From Clostridia bacterium (GTDB taxonomy: Bacteria; Bacillota_A; Clostridia; Christensenellales; CAG-138), in assembly GCA_017553815.1 (NCBI GenBank), contig JAFZJT010000263.1:1-38871 (forward strand): a stretch of 38,871 nt of DNA. Reading direction: 5' to 3'. Below the pieces are notes generated by a model. It had not been told where the DNA came from, made no database searches, and saw only the letters and a program-made list of their open reading frames with translations. Within the stretch, counting starts at the first letter, position 1. Each line of letters starts with the position of its first letter. A program made the position numbers and the translations under genes. Shown piece by piece: positions 9,718-17,807 of the stretch.

Positions 9718-10017
9718 ATGGCCGATATCAGAATATCAACAGCAACACTCGAACAAACAGCTAAAGACGTTAGAAATCATGCAAACAATTTGAATAATAT
9801 ACTTGAAGATTGCCTCAAAGAAATGCTTAGCCTTGAGTCTACGTGGAAGAGTGACTCGGCAACCGAGATCAGGACCAATATGCAGGCGCTGCAAAACAAG
9901 TTCTTTGCTCCGTACAAGAGCGTTGTGGACTCATACGCAAAGTTCCTTGACGATACGGCAGCAACATACGAGAGCATGGAGACCGGCATCGAGAAGAACG
10001 CGCAGTCGTTCAAATGA
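9718..10017 (+). CDS. WXG100-family protein with a WKS turn
   Basis: This 99-residue protein has the WXG100 fold: helix 1 (TLEQTAKDVRNHANNLNNIL), a turn at TWKSDSATEIR, and helix 2 (FFAPYKSVVDSYAKFLDDTA). The C terminus, AATYESMETGIEKNAQSFK, again carries a YxxxD/E-like signal. The central motif is W-K-S rather than W-X-G, a tolerated variant in the family. A TAAGGAGGTAA ribosome binding site overlaps the stop of the preceding WXG100 gene. Abundant expression is likely from the strong ribosome binding site, and the hairpin directly after it (10026-10065) may protect the mRNA. Heterodimerisation with the upstream protein is inferred. Confidence 0.9.
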   Translation: MADIRISTATLEQTAKDVRNHANNLNNILEDCLKEMLSLESTWKSDSATEIRTNMQALQNKFFAPYKSVVDSYAKFLDDTAATYESMETGIEKNAQSFK

Positions 10018-10025
10018 GTGATTTT

Positions 10026-10065
10026 CGAAACTCAGGCGAGCGCGTATGCGCCCGCTTGAGTTTCG
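10026..10065 (+). promoter_or_regulatory. Strong intra-operon hairpin after the WXG100 pair
   Basis: CGAAACTCAGGCG (10026-10038) pairs with CGCTTGAGTTTCG (10053-10065) over 13 bp, with one G-T wobble. An inner GCGC/GCGC stem has a GTAT loop. There is no downstream T-run, so it is more likely an mRNA 3'-end stabiliser or partial attenuator than a full terminator. Its position separates the highly expressed substrate genes from the lipoprotein gene. Confidence 0.6.
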
Positions 10066-10121
10066 CTGCCGCATACACGGCGGTAAATGTATCGAACAAC
10101 GAATAAAGCGAGGTTACCAGT

Positions 10122-12125
10122 ATGAAAAGGACAGTATCTTTTATCCTTGCGCTTGTACTGTTTTGCGGGGTGTGTGTCTCGTTGACGGGCTGCGGCAAGA
10201 AGTCTGCCGAATCCAAACTGCATATTCTTTCAAGGGGTGAATGGATAGGACGCATTGCGGAGGTGTTCAATCTTTCAGAACCCGTTGACAGTACGCCGAA
10301 ATACAAGGATGTTAGCAGCGGCCATAAGTATTTTAACGAGATCCAGGCGTGCAATGAGTGGGAGATCATCGAAAATGAAGATAACTTCCGCCCGGATGAC
10401 AGGGCCGATGTTGAGTTTGGCATTGTGACTGCCGTAAAGGCAGTGGGGCTTGATAGAATAGCCAAGGAAGAGAATGGCGTAAGGCTTAACACAGGTGATG
10501 AAATAATCGAATATTTCAATTCTAAGGGCAATATTAAGTACATTAAGGGGTCAAACTTGTACCAGAATACTGCGGAGCAGATTTTGGATCAGCTGAAGGA
10601 AATGTATCTGGGAACCGGCGTGAAACAGGTCCAGGATATTTCAATGAAGGCAGGCGTATATACCATTGACGACACCGATGTGCTGTTTTCGGGAGACGGT
10701 AAAACCGCAAAAGTGATCAACGGTTCATATAGCGTTGGAGATATAATCTGCATTGAACCGTCCGTTCTTTGCCCAACCGGTGTTTTTGCAAAAATAACAA
10801 ATGTTGACGGAGACACGATCAACTATGTTAATGCCGAACTGGATGAAGTGTATGAACATATTGTTTTTTCGGGCGAATACGAACCGGAATTGCTGGGCGT
10901 CGTTCCGCTTATGGATGGTGTTGTTATTGAAATGAACGATGAAGGCGGGGCGTCGACAATTGTTGCAGACGGCAAGACCGGCGCATATTATGCGCGTACC
11001 GGCGTCGCAGCACCGATGCGGGAGACAAAACTGAATGATATTTCTTTTACATTCGGCAATAACGGCATGACCGGAAGATTCGCCATAGAGAATATCAAGG
11101 TAATCACAGACTTTGAACTTGCATTTTTAACCATCAAACGTGCCGAAATGAGGATAACAAACACCGTTGTGGCATCTTTAAACTTTGCAGGAGCAAAGGA
11201 GGATACATATCCGATCGCTAAACTGAACCTTGGTATTTGGGGCCCTATTGGAGCTGAAGTTGTAGTGAATCTAAAAGTCGGAATCGAGGGCGAATTATCT
11301 ATCGTTTATTCTGTTGATACAATTGAGGGCGTTGAGTATGTTAAAAAAGCAGCTCCGAAGTTTATCGCAGAAGCGCATAATTCTCGACTTGATGTAGACG
11401 CCAATGCAAAACTAACGGTTATGCCCGCATTGAAAGCATACGCCACGGTTGGACCGTGGAAAGTTGCGGGCATTGGTGGCGCCGCCGGCATCGTTGGAAC
11501 TGCCAAACTTCACAACAGCACAGAAACAGGTGTCGAGTGCGTTGATTTGGAAGCGTATCTCAAGGTGACCGCTTTTGTTGGAGGAGAGGGCGACGAAACT
11601 ATGCTAAGCAAATTGAACGTAAAAAAATCATGGACGATTTTCGATAAAGGCAACACGCCGTTGCAGGCACACATACATATCGAAAACGGTCAAGTCGTTC
11701 CGGAGTGTACTGTAAAGGATAAACAGGATGATCACGATCCGAGCGAAGGCGGAGATGATGGCAGCGCAGAAGACGGGATCGACTATGATCTGATCGCTTC
11801 GGTAAATGAAGCAATTGATAATATCTCGCTTGCCGTGTTCTATGTTTCGGTGAAAGAAGGCCAGTCCGATACTCTTGGTGTTAAATACATTCCGGCCGGA
11901 TACACAATGGGAGATTTGGTGTTTGAATCTGATGATCCATCGGTTGCGGCAGTAGGGCAGAATGGCAGCATTAATGGCGTTAAGGAAGGATTATGCTACA
12001 TTAAGGTTTCAACTTCTGATGGAAAGTTCGCTCAATACTGTACCGTGCGAGTATTCGTATCGTATGAAGTTGATTTTACTCCTTTGGTTGCAATGAAAGC
12101 GGATTCGACCGTTTTCGCAGCATAA
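10122..12125 (+). CDS. Large surface lipoprotein with SLH-like and Ig-like (BIG2) domains
   Basis: This is a 667-residue lipoprotein. The signal peptide ends in lipobox LTGC with Cys24. Residues ~35-120 match an S-layer-homology pattern: SRGEWIGRIAEVF, then KYKDVSSGHKYFNEIQAC, EIIENEDNFRPDDRADVEF. This suggests contact with cell-wall polymers. A long central region (~150-540) is β-rich and unrecognised. A D/E/G-rich linker near residues 545-560 precedes a BIG2 Ig-like domain, where VKEGQSDTLGVKYIPA and FESDDPSVAAVGQNG are diagnostic. The gene lies after the secretion core and before a perfect terminator hairpin, so it closes the first transcription unit. A wall-associated scaffold for the machine is a guess. 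An SLH repeat in a lipoprotein is odd, because it would anchor to both membrane and wall. Confidence 0.75.
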   Translation: MKRTVSFILALVLFCGVCVSLTGCGKKSAESKLHILSRGEWIGRIAEVFNLSEPVDSTPKYKDVSSGHKYFNEIQACNEWEIIENEDNFRPDDRADVEFGIVTAVKAVGLDRIAKEENGVRLNTGDEIIEYFNSKGNIKYIKGSNLYQNTAEQILDQLKEMYLGTGVKQVQDISMKAGVYTIDDTDVLFSGDGKTAKVINGSYSVGDIICIEPSVLCPTGVFAKITNVDGDTINYVNAELDEVYEHIVFSGEYEPELLGVVPLMDGVVIEMNDEGGASTIVADGKTGAYYARTGVAAPMRETKLNDISFTFGNNGMTGRFAIENIKVITDFELAFLTIKRAEMRITNTVVASLNFAGAKEDTYPIAKLNLGIWGPIGAEVVVNLKVGIEGELSIVYSVDTIEGVEYVKKAAPKFIAEAHNSRLDVDANAKLTVMPALKAYATVGPWKVAGIGGAAGIVGTAKLHNSTETGVECVDLEAYLKVTAFVGGEGDETMLSKLNVKKSWTIFDKGNTPLQAHIHIENGQVVPECTVKDKQDDHDPSEGGDDGSAEDGIDYDLIASVNEAIDNISLAVFYVSVKEGQSDTLGVKYIPAGYTMGDLVFESDDPSVAAVGQNGSINGVKEGLCYIKVSTSDGKFAQYCTVRVFVSYEVDFTPLVAMKADSTVFAA

Positions 12126-12156
12126 AGAGTCCGAAAATTAGCATTGTTTTTTAGCA

Positions 12157-12197
12157 GATATGATGCACAAATGCAATTTGTGCATCATATCGGATTG
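12157..12197 (+). terminator. Perfect 15-bp stem terminator
   Basis: GATATGATGCACAAA (12157-12171), the loop TGCAA, and TTTGTGCATCATATC (12177-12191) form a perfect 15-bp stem followed by GGATTGATTTTTA. The T-tract is weak and displaced, but the stem is very stable. It separates the secretion-core unit from the next one, and a promoter candidate begins immediately after it. Confidence 0.7.
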
Positions 12198-12243
12198 ATT
12201 TTTATAGGTTCGCACCTATGATAGTATGCTGTTGCAATATAAT
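12195..12243 (+). promoter_or_regulatory. Promoter candidate with embedded palindrome for the second unit
   Basis: TTGATT (12195-12200) and TATGAT (12217-12222) have a 16-bp spacing. A separate perfect TATAAT lies at 12238-12243, 23 nt before the GTG start. The palindrome ATAGGT-TCGC-ACCTAT (12204-12219) lies inside the first promoter spacer and could be an operator. Either -10 could be used. Confidence 0.45.
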
Positions 12244-12265
12244 CCCATTGTAGCGAGGTAGTATC

Positions 12266-13399
12266 GTGAACAAGTGCAAAATAATCAGAAAACGCGGAGT
12301 TGCGCAAATAATTGTCAAGAGCCAAAAGGGTCAGCAATTGAATGAGCGCGAGGTCTATGCGATCAATAATGACGAGGCCAAAGGCCTGCTGCATACATCC
12401 GTCTTTTGGAATGGCAAATCTTTCAAACTTGTTTATGGCTTTGACGGGTTTATTCCGCTTGACCAATACATAATAGACCCTATAAACAAATCCATTTTCA
12501 CAAAGCTGATCCAAGGCATTGTTGATGTGTTGCATTCTTTGAATGAAGCATATCTCAACCCCAAATATCTGCTCCTCGGGTTGAATCAAGTAATGGTGAG
12601 ACCGGATACGACCGAGCCGTATTTCGTGTATGTTCCGATACAGGGATTTGAATGCGATATTACTGTTAAGGACTTTTTGTTGAGTATAATCCAGTATGCA
12701 CAGTTCTCGGAAAATGAAGACAGCAGTTATGTGCGTGAGTATATCTCGATACTTAACAACGGGATTAACTTTTCGGTTTTTGAACTTGAAGAATATGTGA
12801 AAAGACTAAACGGGGTTAACGATTCACCATCGCAAAAGTATAAGTTTTGTCCATACTGCCGTACGAAAATACCGGAATCGACAACAAAGTGTTCAAATTG
12901 CGATGCAATATTGATCGGCTACAAGGTTGACAAGCAGGATATAACAATGAGCGCTTTCGATTGGAAAAGCGTGGACAAGCCGAGTACGCCGAGCGTGCCT
13001 AGAAAACAAGTTTATGATCCGATGGCGGTTATGACGGGCAATATTGGAGACGATGGCAATAAAACCATAAGCATTCATTCGGGAAACCGCGCAAACTTAA
13101 CTTTGGCACGCTTGACAAGAGAGCGCACCGGAGAGTGTATTCCTATTAGCAGCGCGGTTTTCAGAATAGGCAAGGCGGCTAACTCCTGCAACTATGCGAT
13201 AACCGATAATAATACAATAAGCCGCATACATGCAGACATTATAATTGCCGATGGGCGAGCGTATATTGCGGATCTCAAGTCAACAAACAGCACCTATGTT
13301 AATGGCGCACAATTGAAGCCAGGAGAAAGGTGCGAGATCGGTGCGGGAACAAGGATCATGCTCGCGGACGAGGCATTCGTTTTTGACTTCGGCAATTAG
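12266..13399 (+). CDS. DUF6382-like / zinc-ribbon / FHA protein
   Basis: This is a 377-residue cytoplasmic adaptor. Residues ~1-190 resemble the DUF6382 domain that precedes FHA domains in Firmicutes: a hydrophobic pattern around KLVYGFDGFIPLDQYI, LLLGLNQVMV and PYFVYVPIQG. I associate this with the pseudokinase-like fold of EssB, but loosely. Residues ~193-212 are a four-cysteine zinc ribbon (CPYC, CSNC). The C terminus (~290-375) is an FHA domain with FRIGKAANSC, SRIHAD and STNSTYVNG. The start is GTG with GCGAGG upstream; no better ATG exists. It would bind phosphothreonine on a kinase target, possibly linking kinases to the secretion apparatus. With no EssB seen in the locus, this protein may fill that position, although it has no obvious membrane segment. 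Confidence 0.82.
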   Translation: MNKCKIIRKRGVAQIIVKSQKGQQLNEREVYAINNDEAKGLLHTSVFWNGKSFKLVYGFDGFIPLDQYIIDPINKSIFTKLIQGIVDVLHSLNEAYLNPKYLLLGLNQVMVRPDTTEPYFVYVPIQGFECDITVKDFLLSIIQYAQFSENEDSSYVREYISILNNGINFSVFELEEYVKRLNGVNDSPSQKYKFCPYCRTKIPESTTKCSNCDAILIGYKVDKQDITMSAFDWKSVDKPSTPSVPRKQVYDPMAVMTGNIGDDGNKTISIHSGNRANLTLARLTRERTGECIPISSAVFRIGKAANSCNYAITDNNTISRIHADIIIADGRAYIADLKSTNSTYVNGAQLKPGERCEIGAGTRIMLADEAFVFDFGN

Positions 13400-13448
13400 A
13401 TCCTTGGGGATAAGATCAAAATTGTAGTTAAACGAACGGAGGATAAGT

Positions 13449-13739
13449 ATGTATACTGAATTTGTTTTGATATATGTAGGCCTGGGCGTGCTTTTTTTGC
13501 TGATGTGCGCTGTGATAGTTTTGTTGGTGCTTATGATGCGGCGAATCAGTAACGGCGGATACGGAACTCCGGTAAGCGGTTATCGTGCACAACCAAGAAA
13601 TTCGGGTTATCAAACGCCGCAAATGCGAAATAACAGAAATATGCAGGGAGAAAGGGGCGGCGTGGTTTATTGTAAACACTGTGCTGCGCAGTTTGACGCC
13701 TCGCAAAAGGTTTGTCCCAACTGTGGAACATTGAGATAG
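13449..13739 (+). CDS. Small membrane protein with C-terminal zinc ribbon
   Basis: This 96-residue protein has one N-terminal transmembrane helix (FVLIYVGLGVLFLLMCAVIV, ~5-29), then basic residues (MRRI). A low-complexity G/Y/Q/N/R-rich linker (~33-70) follows, then a terminal zinc ribbon with C-x2-C (CKHC) and C-x2-C (CPNC). The MRRI anchor suggests the ribbon is cytoplasmic. Good ribosome binding site: GGAGGATAAGT-ATG. No function is recognised. The same cysteine pattern recurs in the kinases and FHA proteins of this locus, so a shared docking or recruitment role is an attractive inference. Confidence 0.75.
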   Translation: MYTEFVLIYVGLGVLFLLMCAVIVLLVLMMRRISNGGYGTPVSGYRAQPRNSGYQTPQMRNNRNMQGERGGVVYCKHCAAQFDASQKVCPNCGTLR

Positions 13740-13754
13740 TTTGCGGGTTCAGCA

Positions 13755-14444
13755 ATGATCAAGTTCCGAGCAATGCTGATTTTTATGTGCGTCTTGATGC
13801 TCACGATTTCTTGCCTGATCGTATCTTGCAAGAAAAAGGTCCGTATAGATATCGATTCGTTTATTCTGAAAATTAATCAGTATTATAACGACTCGTTTTC
13901 GTATGAAGCGTCGGGAGAACAGCCTTGGTATGCTGAATATGCAGAGATAATACTTCGATCTGAAAAACTAAATGGAACGGAAGTTGTTTTCAGAGTATCA
14001 AATGAGGATAGTTTTTCGGACAATTACATCCCGGTGAAATATCGGACAATGGTCGAGCAAAAAATAAAGGGTATCGCAGAGACCGTGTTCGGATCGGATG
14101 TTTTGATCATTAATTCCGTTGGCAAGGTCATACCGAATCAATTTGCCTCGGATACAACTTTTGAGGACTACTGCAAAGCGACCGGTAACGGAATTATGTG
14201 TGCGCTGATTGCAAGTGCCGATTGTGCAAGCGTGGATCTGGAAAAGGTTGCTCAAGCATTGAGAGATGGGCTCGAAAATAACGAAATAAAGGCTGAACTG
14301 CGGATTTATCTGTATGATATGATAGATGTGTCCTCAGTTGAAATAATTGACAGCCGGATGTTTGATTTTGAACCTAATGCAACTATTACAGGAACACTCA
14401 GAATAGACGATGATTATTCGTTGAAACTCATTGATTGGAGATAA
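13755..14444 (+). CDS. Lipoprotein upstream of the lipase effector; candidate immunity protein
   Basis: This is a 229-residue lipoprotein. The N-terminal hydrophobic stretch ends at LIVSC (Cys25), followed by KKK. The rest is a mixed α/β domain I do not recognise. Its last codons contain the GGAG ribosome binding site of the lipase gene, which starts 4 bp after its stop, so the two are probably translationally coupled. In Staphylococcus the type VII lipase TslA is neutralised by a lipoprotein (TilA) encoded beside it, on the outer face of the membrane where the toxin acts. A lipoprotein paired this tightly with a lipase suggests the same job, although here it lies upstream instead of downstream. 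Without a homology search this remains inference; it could be a general secretion accessory. Confidence 0.7.
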   Translation: MIKFRAMLIFMCVLMLTISCLIVSCKKKVRIDIDSFILKINQYYNDSFSYEASGEQPWYAEYAEIILRSEKLNGTEVVFRVSNEDSFSDNYIPVKYRTMVEQKIKGIAETVFGSDVLIINSVGKVIPNQFASDTTFEDYCKATGNGIMCALIASADCASVDLEKVAQALRDGLENNEIKAELRIYLYDMIDVSSVEIIDSRMFDFEPNATITGTLRIDDDYSLKLIDWR

Positions 14445-14448
14445 TGCT

Positions 14449-16149
14449 ATGAAAGAAGCAAATATTCAAGCAATACTTAATATATATATGTATGTTGCGG
14501 ACTATTCCAAAGCGGTTAAAGGTGATTCGCTGGAATCGATAGTCGGCAATTTGGTCGCGTACAAAAACGCGATAAAAGAGGGGACTGCATCATACCCGGT
14601 TGGGTGGGGAAATGATGCGGAAAGACAGATCGATGTCTTGGCAGCCGCATTGAAAAACGATCCAAGTCTCGGAAGTATAATATTGCAGGAAAAACAGAGC
14701 GAAGGATGGGGAGCAGCTGCATTCGCGCTGCCGAACGGCGATGTTGCCGTTGCATTTATGGGAACGGCAAACGGTGAATGGCTTGATAACGCGACAGCGC
14801 TGTCCGGTATTCCGCAACAGAATACATATACTGTCTACGAAAACGGCAAAGTAGTGGATACTTTTTTGGTGAGCAATGATTATGCCGGCCCTCAACAAGT
14901 TGAAGCGTTGAACTGGTTCAATATGGTTTGCAGCAAAAACGGTTGGGACAGCAATACTAACATTATTGTGTCAGGCCACTCAAAGGGCGGAAACAAAGCT
15001 CAGTTCATAACGATAAACTCAGGTTTGATAGATCGTTGCTATAGTTTTGACGGACAAGGGTTTTCTAAAGAAAGCATAGCGATGTTCAACGAAAAGTTTG
15101 GACAATCATACAACGAGCGAGTTCGAAAAATCCAATCGTATTCAACATACGATGATTATGTTAATATTCTTGGTGTGTCGGTGGTTCCGGCAAATAACAA
15201 CCATTACCTTGAAGCGACATACGGAGAGGACAACTTAATGGAGTTTCATTGCATGGAATCTTTGGTGGACAACCAAGGACGACTCAATGCATATTATGGC
15301 AACGGCAGATTGGGCAGTCAGGGAGAGTTAAGCGAAATAGTTCAGAAGACAAATTTAGAAATAATGGATCTTGACCCCAATTTAAGGGAACCGATGGTGT
15401 TTGGAATAATGAATATGTTGCAGAAGTCAAGCGGTCCGGCGCTCAATGGCGAAACGGTTTCAGGCGGTACTACAGCAATAGGCGTATCAACTGTTGCTGC
15501 TATGCTCGTTAATAATTTGACTAAGACGAAAGACGGGAAAGAGGCGATTGCTGAATTGGCGTTATTGTATGGAGATGACATTATGGAATGGATGACTCAG
15601 CATTACAATAATATTGCTGAGCAATATGGGTCAATTGCGGCTGTTACGACAGTTATTGCCGCAATAGGCATAGCGTGTTTTTTTGCCCCGTTTGTTATCA
15701 AGGTTACTGGGTTTATAATAGTAACTGCTGCCTTTGTTAAAACAGTTGTTACTATATGCAACTTTTTGATCAAAACGGGTACAGAAATCTATAATAGCAT
15801 TAAAAACTTTTGCGACAAGATCAGTAATAGATACAATAAATGGATAGATAAACTGTTTAACGGAGGGTGGAATTATGCTGCGCTCCAGCAAATAATCATT
15901 GTAGACACTAATATGCTGAATACACTTGCAGCCAGAATAGAAATGGTTAATAAGAAAGTGTTGAATATCGATAAAAGACTTGAAAAAATCTGCTTTAAGA
16001 CTAATTTGAAGGAACAGCAGAGATTAACTGCGGCCGATTCTTTAAAGAGTTACAGTTGGAGATTGGCGAGCTGTAAAAGGTATCTAACCGATACCGCCGA
16101 AGAGTTCGATAGAATTGAACATACTATTATTCTGAATATTGACGGGTGA
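14449..16149 (+). CDS. Type VII effector candidate: N-terminal DUF2974-type lipase with C-terminal helical targeting domain
   Basis: This is a 566-residue protein from the ATG at 14449, which has GGAG 8 nt upstream; the in-frame TTG at 14431 has none. Residues ~1-300 match the DUF2974 (Mbeg1-like) α/β-hydrolase family. The nucleophile elbow is SGHSKGGNKAQ with Ser178. CYSFDGQGF follows. The motif YSTYDDYVNILG holds the probable acid, and NNNHYLE or EFHC the probable His. Residues ~395-440 hold a long hydrophobic stretch (VTTVIAAIGIACFFAPFVIK and more). The last ~95 residues are pure helix (LAARIEMVNKKVLNIDKRLE; DSLKSYSWRLASCKRYLTDT). This layout, with lipase first and WXG/LXG-like helices last, is the reverse arrangement described for TslA. 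Predicted substrate: membrane phospholipids or neutral lipids of competitors. Three small helical proteins follow directly. Confidence 0.82.
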   Translation: MKEANIQAILNIYMYVADYSKAVKGDSLESIVGNLVAYKNAIKEGTASYPVGWGNDAERQIDVLAAALKNDPSLGSIILQEKQSEGWGAAAFALPNGDVAVAFMGTANGEWLDNATALSGIPQQNTYTVYENGKVVDTFLVSNDYAGPQQVEALNWFNMVCSKNGWDSNTNIIVSGHSKGGNKAQFITINSGLIDRCYSFDGQGFSKESIAMFNEKFGQSYNERVRKIQSYSTYDDYVNILGVSVVPANNNHYLEATYGEDNLMEFHCMESLVDNQGRLNAYYGNGRLGSQGELSEIVQKTNLEIMDLDPNLREPMVFGIMNMLQKSSGPALNGETVSGGTTAIGVSTVAAMLVNNLTKTKDGKEAIAELALLYGDDIMEWMTQHYNNIAEQYGSIAAVTTVIAAIGIACFFAPFVIKVTGFIIVTAAFVKTVVTICNFLIKTGTEIYNSIKNFCDKISNRYNKWIDKLFNGGWNYAALQQIIIVDTNMLNTLAARIEMVNKKVLNIDKRLEKICFKTNLKEQQRLTAADSLKSYSWRLASCKRYLTDTAEEFDRIEHTIILNIDG

Positions 16150-16154
16150 TTAAT

Positions 16155-16385
16155 ATGAATTATGACGCAAAAAACGAATTGCTGCAAGTGCAATCCAATT
16201 TAAGGAAAATCATTAGCGAGTTGCGGAATATATCCGATTCTTTAAGAACACAGTTTTCCGGCATCGGAAGTGAACATTGCGCAAAAAGCATTCAGTTTGT
16301 TGTGGAAAACTATGAACGAATACTGCGAAAACTCGAAAAAGTGAATTTAGACACATTGCTGGATGAAAATGCTGACAACAATTAA
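16155..16385 (+). CDS. Small helical protein, candidate effector partner
   Basis: This 76-residue protein is predicted to be two helices (AKNELLQVQSNLRKIISELR and the NYERILRKLEKVN region), the shape of WXG/LXG partner proteins, but it has no W-x-G turn. A GGGTGA ribosome binding site lies 5 nt before the ATG at 16155; an in-frame GTG at 16146 overlaps the lipase stop and is less likely. It lies directly after the lipase gene. Small helical proteins beside LXG toxins (Lap/TlaA-type) bind the toxin's helical domain and guide it to EssC. That role is inferred from size, fold and position only. Confidence 0.7.
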   Translation: MNYDAKNELLQVQSNLRKIISELRNISDSLRTQFSGIGSEHCAKSIQFVVENYERILRKLEKVNLDTLLDENADNN

Positions 16386-16421
16386 AAATGAATTGTTTGC
16401 AAGTAATGGAAGGAGGAGAAT

Positions 16422-16721
16422 ATGGCTCTCAAGATCAACACCCAAAAGGTTAGCGCCACAGCAACAATCATAAGCCGAGAGAATAAGGATATTCTTGATG
16501 CTTTTGATGCGGTAAAGCGTTCGATCGATAATATGACAAGGAATTGGCAAGGATCTGCTGCCGCTAAAAGCCGAGAAGCATTTGATAAAATTAAGGAAGA
16601 TTTTGTTCGCCCGAGATACGAGTCTATAAATACTTTCGTTAGGTTTCTCAACGAATGTGTCGGTCAAGGGTATGAAGAAACCGAGGATACGCTGACTAAA
16701 TCAGCGCAAGCGTTTAAATGA
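16422..16721 (+). CDS. WXG100 protein in the effector module
   Basis: This 99-residue WXG100 protein has helix 1 (SATATIISRENKDILDAFDA), the turn NWQGSAAAKSREAF with the W-Q-G signature, and helix 2 (DFVRPRYESINTFVRFLNEC). The C terminus, YEETEDTLTKSAQAFK, has a YxxxD/E-like signal. Its C terminus resembles that of the WXG100 protein at 9718 (NAQSFK versus SAQAFK), suggesting a family duplication. Ribosome binding site GGAAGGAGGAG is strong. It probably pairs with the lipase's helical tail or with the next gene product. It is encoded on the effector side, not in the core, which points to effector-specific targeting. Confidence 0.9.
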   Translation: MALKINTQKVSATATIISRENKDILDAFDAVKRSIDNMTRNWQGSAAAKSREAFDKIKEDFVRPRYESINTFVRFLNECVGQGYEETEDTLTKSAQAFK

Positions 16722-16732
16722 GGGGCGGTACT

Positions 16733-17041
16733 ATGGCGAAAATTAAAGTGGATTACAGAACTTTAGAACAAGCGTCAATCGCAATTGAGCAATACCTGTC
16801 AACGCATAACAACAAGATGAACAAAGCCAATGCAGCTATGGTCGAACTTGGCAATTATTGGAGTGGAGAAGATTATACTGCTACATATGCGCTATGGGAA
16901 AATGTCGATAGAGGGGCTTCGGCTTCAAATAGTATGATGAAATCACTGCGTAATTATGCGGAGTTCCTAAAGATGGCAAGCAGAAAATATAAGAATGCAC
17001 AAGAAAATGCGGTACAACGAGCGAATAGGTTGCCAAAATGA
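16733..17041 (+). CDS. WXG100-like protein, second effector-side partner
   Basis: This 102-residue helical hairpin has helix 1 (RTLEQASIAIEQYLSTHNNK), turn YWSGEDYTATYALW with W-S-G, and helix 2 (SMMKSLRNYAEFLKMASRKY). The ATG at 16733 is preceded by AGGGGCGG. An upstream in-frame ATG at 16718 overlaps the previous stop (ATGA) and would add five residues. The stop overlaps the start of the phosphatase gene (ATGA at 17038), so effector and signalling modules are fused transcriptionally. It likely forms a heterodimer with the previous WXG100 protein. Confidence 0.85.
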   Translation: MAKIKVDYRTLEQASIAIEQYLSTHNNKMNKANAAMVELGNYWSGEDYTATYALWENVDRGASASNSMMKSLRNYAEFLKMASRKYKNAQENAVQRANRLPK

Positions 17042-17793
17042 TCGGATTCGGACGGATGAAAAAACGGAATGCTGCATTTGCTGTTTATTCGGATGTAGGT
17101 AATCGTTCAATAAATGAAGATGCGTTTGGATACTGCAGGCTTGAAGAACGTGGTTGTTTTATTCTGTGCGACGGTCTCGGAGGTCACGGGATGGGGGATG
17201 TGGCATCCCGCTTTGCAGTTGAAGTGATGCGTGCTCGATTCCTTGATTCAGCAAATAATGAGGAGTGCATTCAAACTGCGTTTTTGGCTGCAGAGGACAT
17301 AATTCTGGCCGAGCAAAAACAACGCAATGCATTTAGAAAAATGAAAACGACCGCTGTGCTGGCAACTTTTGATAATAAGTATGTCAGGATATCCCATATC
17401 GGAGACTCAAGAGCGTATATTTTTAACAAGAATAAGGTGGTCGTGAGAACTCGCGATCACAGTATCCCTCAAATGCTGTTCGAAGCGGGCAGCATAAAGG
17501 AAAGCGAAATAAGAAATCATCCGGACAGAAGCGTTATCCTGCGGGTTTTGGGTGTTGAGTGGGAGAAACCGGAAAACGAAGTGCTAAAACCGATCCCGAT
17601 AGGTAAATGCCAAGCGATTCTTCTTTGTTCCGATGGCTTTTGGGAATTGATCGACGAAGCCGAGATGTGCGATTCTTTGGAAAAAGCGATCACGGTCAAT
17701 GACTGGCTGGAAAGTATGAGGAATACGGTCAAGAAGAACGGAAAAGGGCGAGTTATGGATAACAATACGGCAATTGCTGTATGGTTTGAGTAA
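17038..17793 (+). CDS. PP2C-family Ser/Thr phosphatase (first of three)
   Basis: This 251-residue soluble PPM/PP2C phosphatase hydrolyses phosphothreonine or phosphoserine with two divalent metals. Motifs run in order: DVGNRSINEDAFG (metal Asp), ILCDGLGGHGMGD (metal DG and GG), HIGDSRAYIF, ILLCSDGFWELID (metal Asp) and MDNNTAIAVWF (final DN). No membrane segment or extra domain is present. The start codon overlaps the stop of the WXG100-like gene by 4 bp, so it is translationally coupled to the effector partners. It is probably the cytoplasmic counter-enzyme to the kinases downstream, resetting FHA-binding sites. Confidence 0.92.
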   Translation: MIGFGRMKKRNAAFAVYSDVGNRSINEDAFGYCRLEERGCFILCDGLGGHGMGDVASRFAVEVMRARFLDSANNEECIQTAFLAAEDIILAEQKQRNAFRKMKTTAVLATFDNKYVRISHIGDSRAYIFNKNKVVVRTRDHSIPQMLFEAGSIKESEIRNHPDRSVILRVLGVEWEKPENEVLKPIPIGKCQAILLCSDGFWELIDEAEMCDSLEKAITVNDWLESMRNTVKKNGKGRVMDNNTAIAVWFE

Positions 17794-17807
17794 GAAAGTG
17801 GTGGAAT

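Noticed and set aside
10010..10543. Minus-strand 177-codon ORF under the SLH lipoprotein gene
   Set aside because: Antisense to a well-supported coding region and hairpin; no independent evidence.
14431..14448. TTG start for the lipase gene, overlapping the upstream lipoprotein
   Set aside because: No ribosome binding site before it; the ATG at 14449 has GGAG at proper distance.
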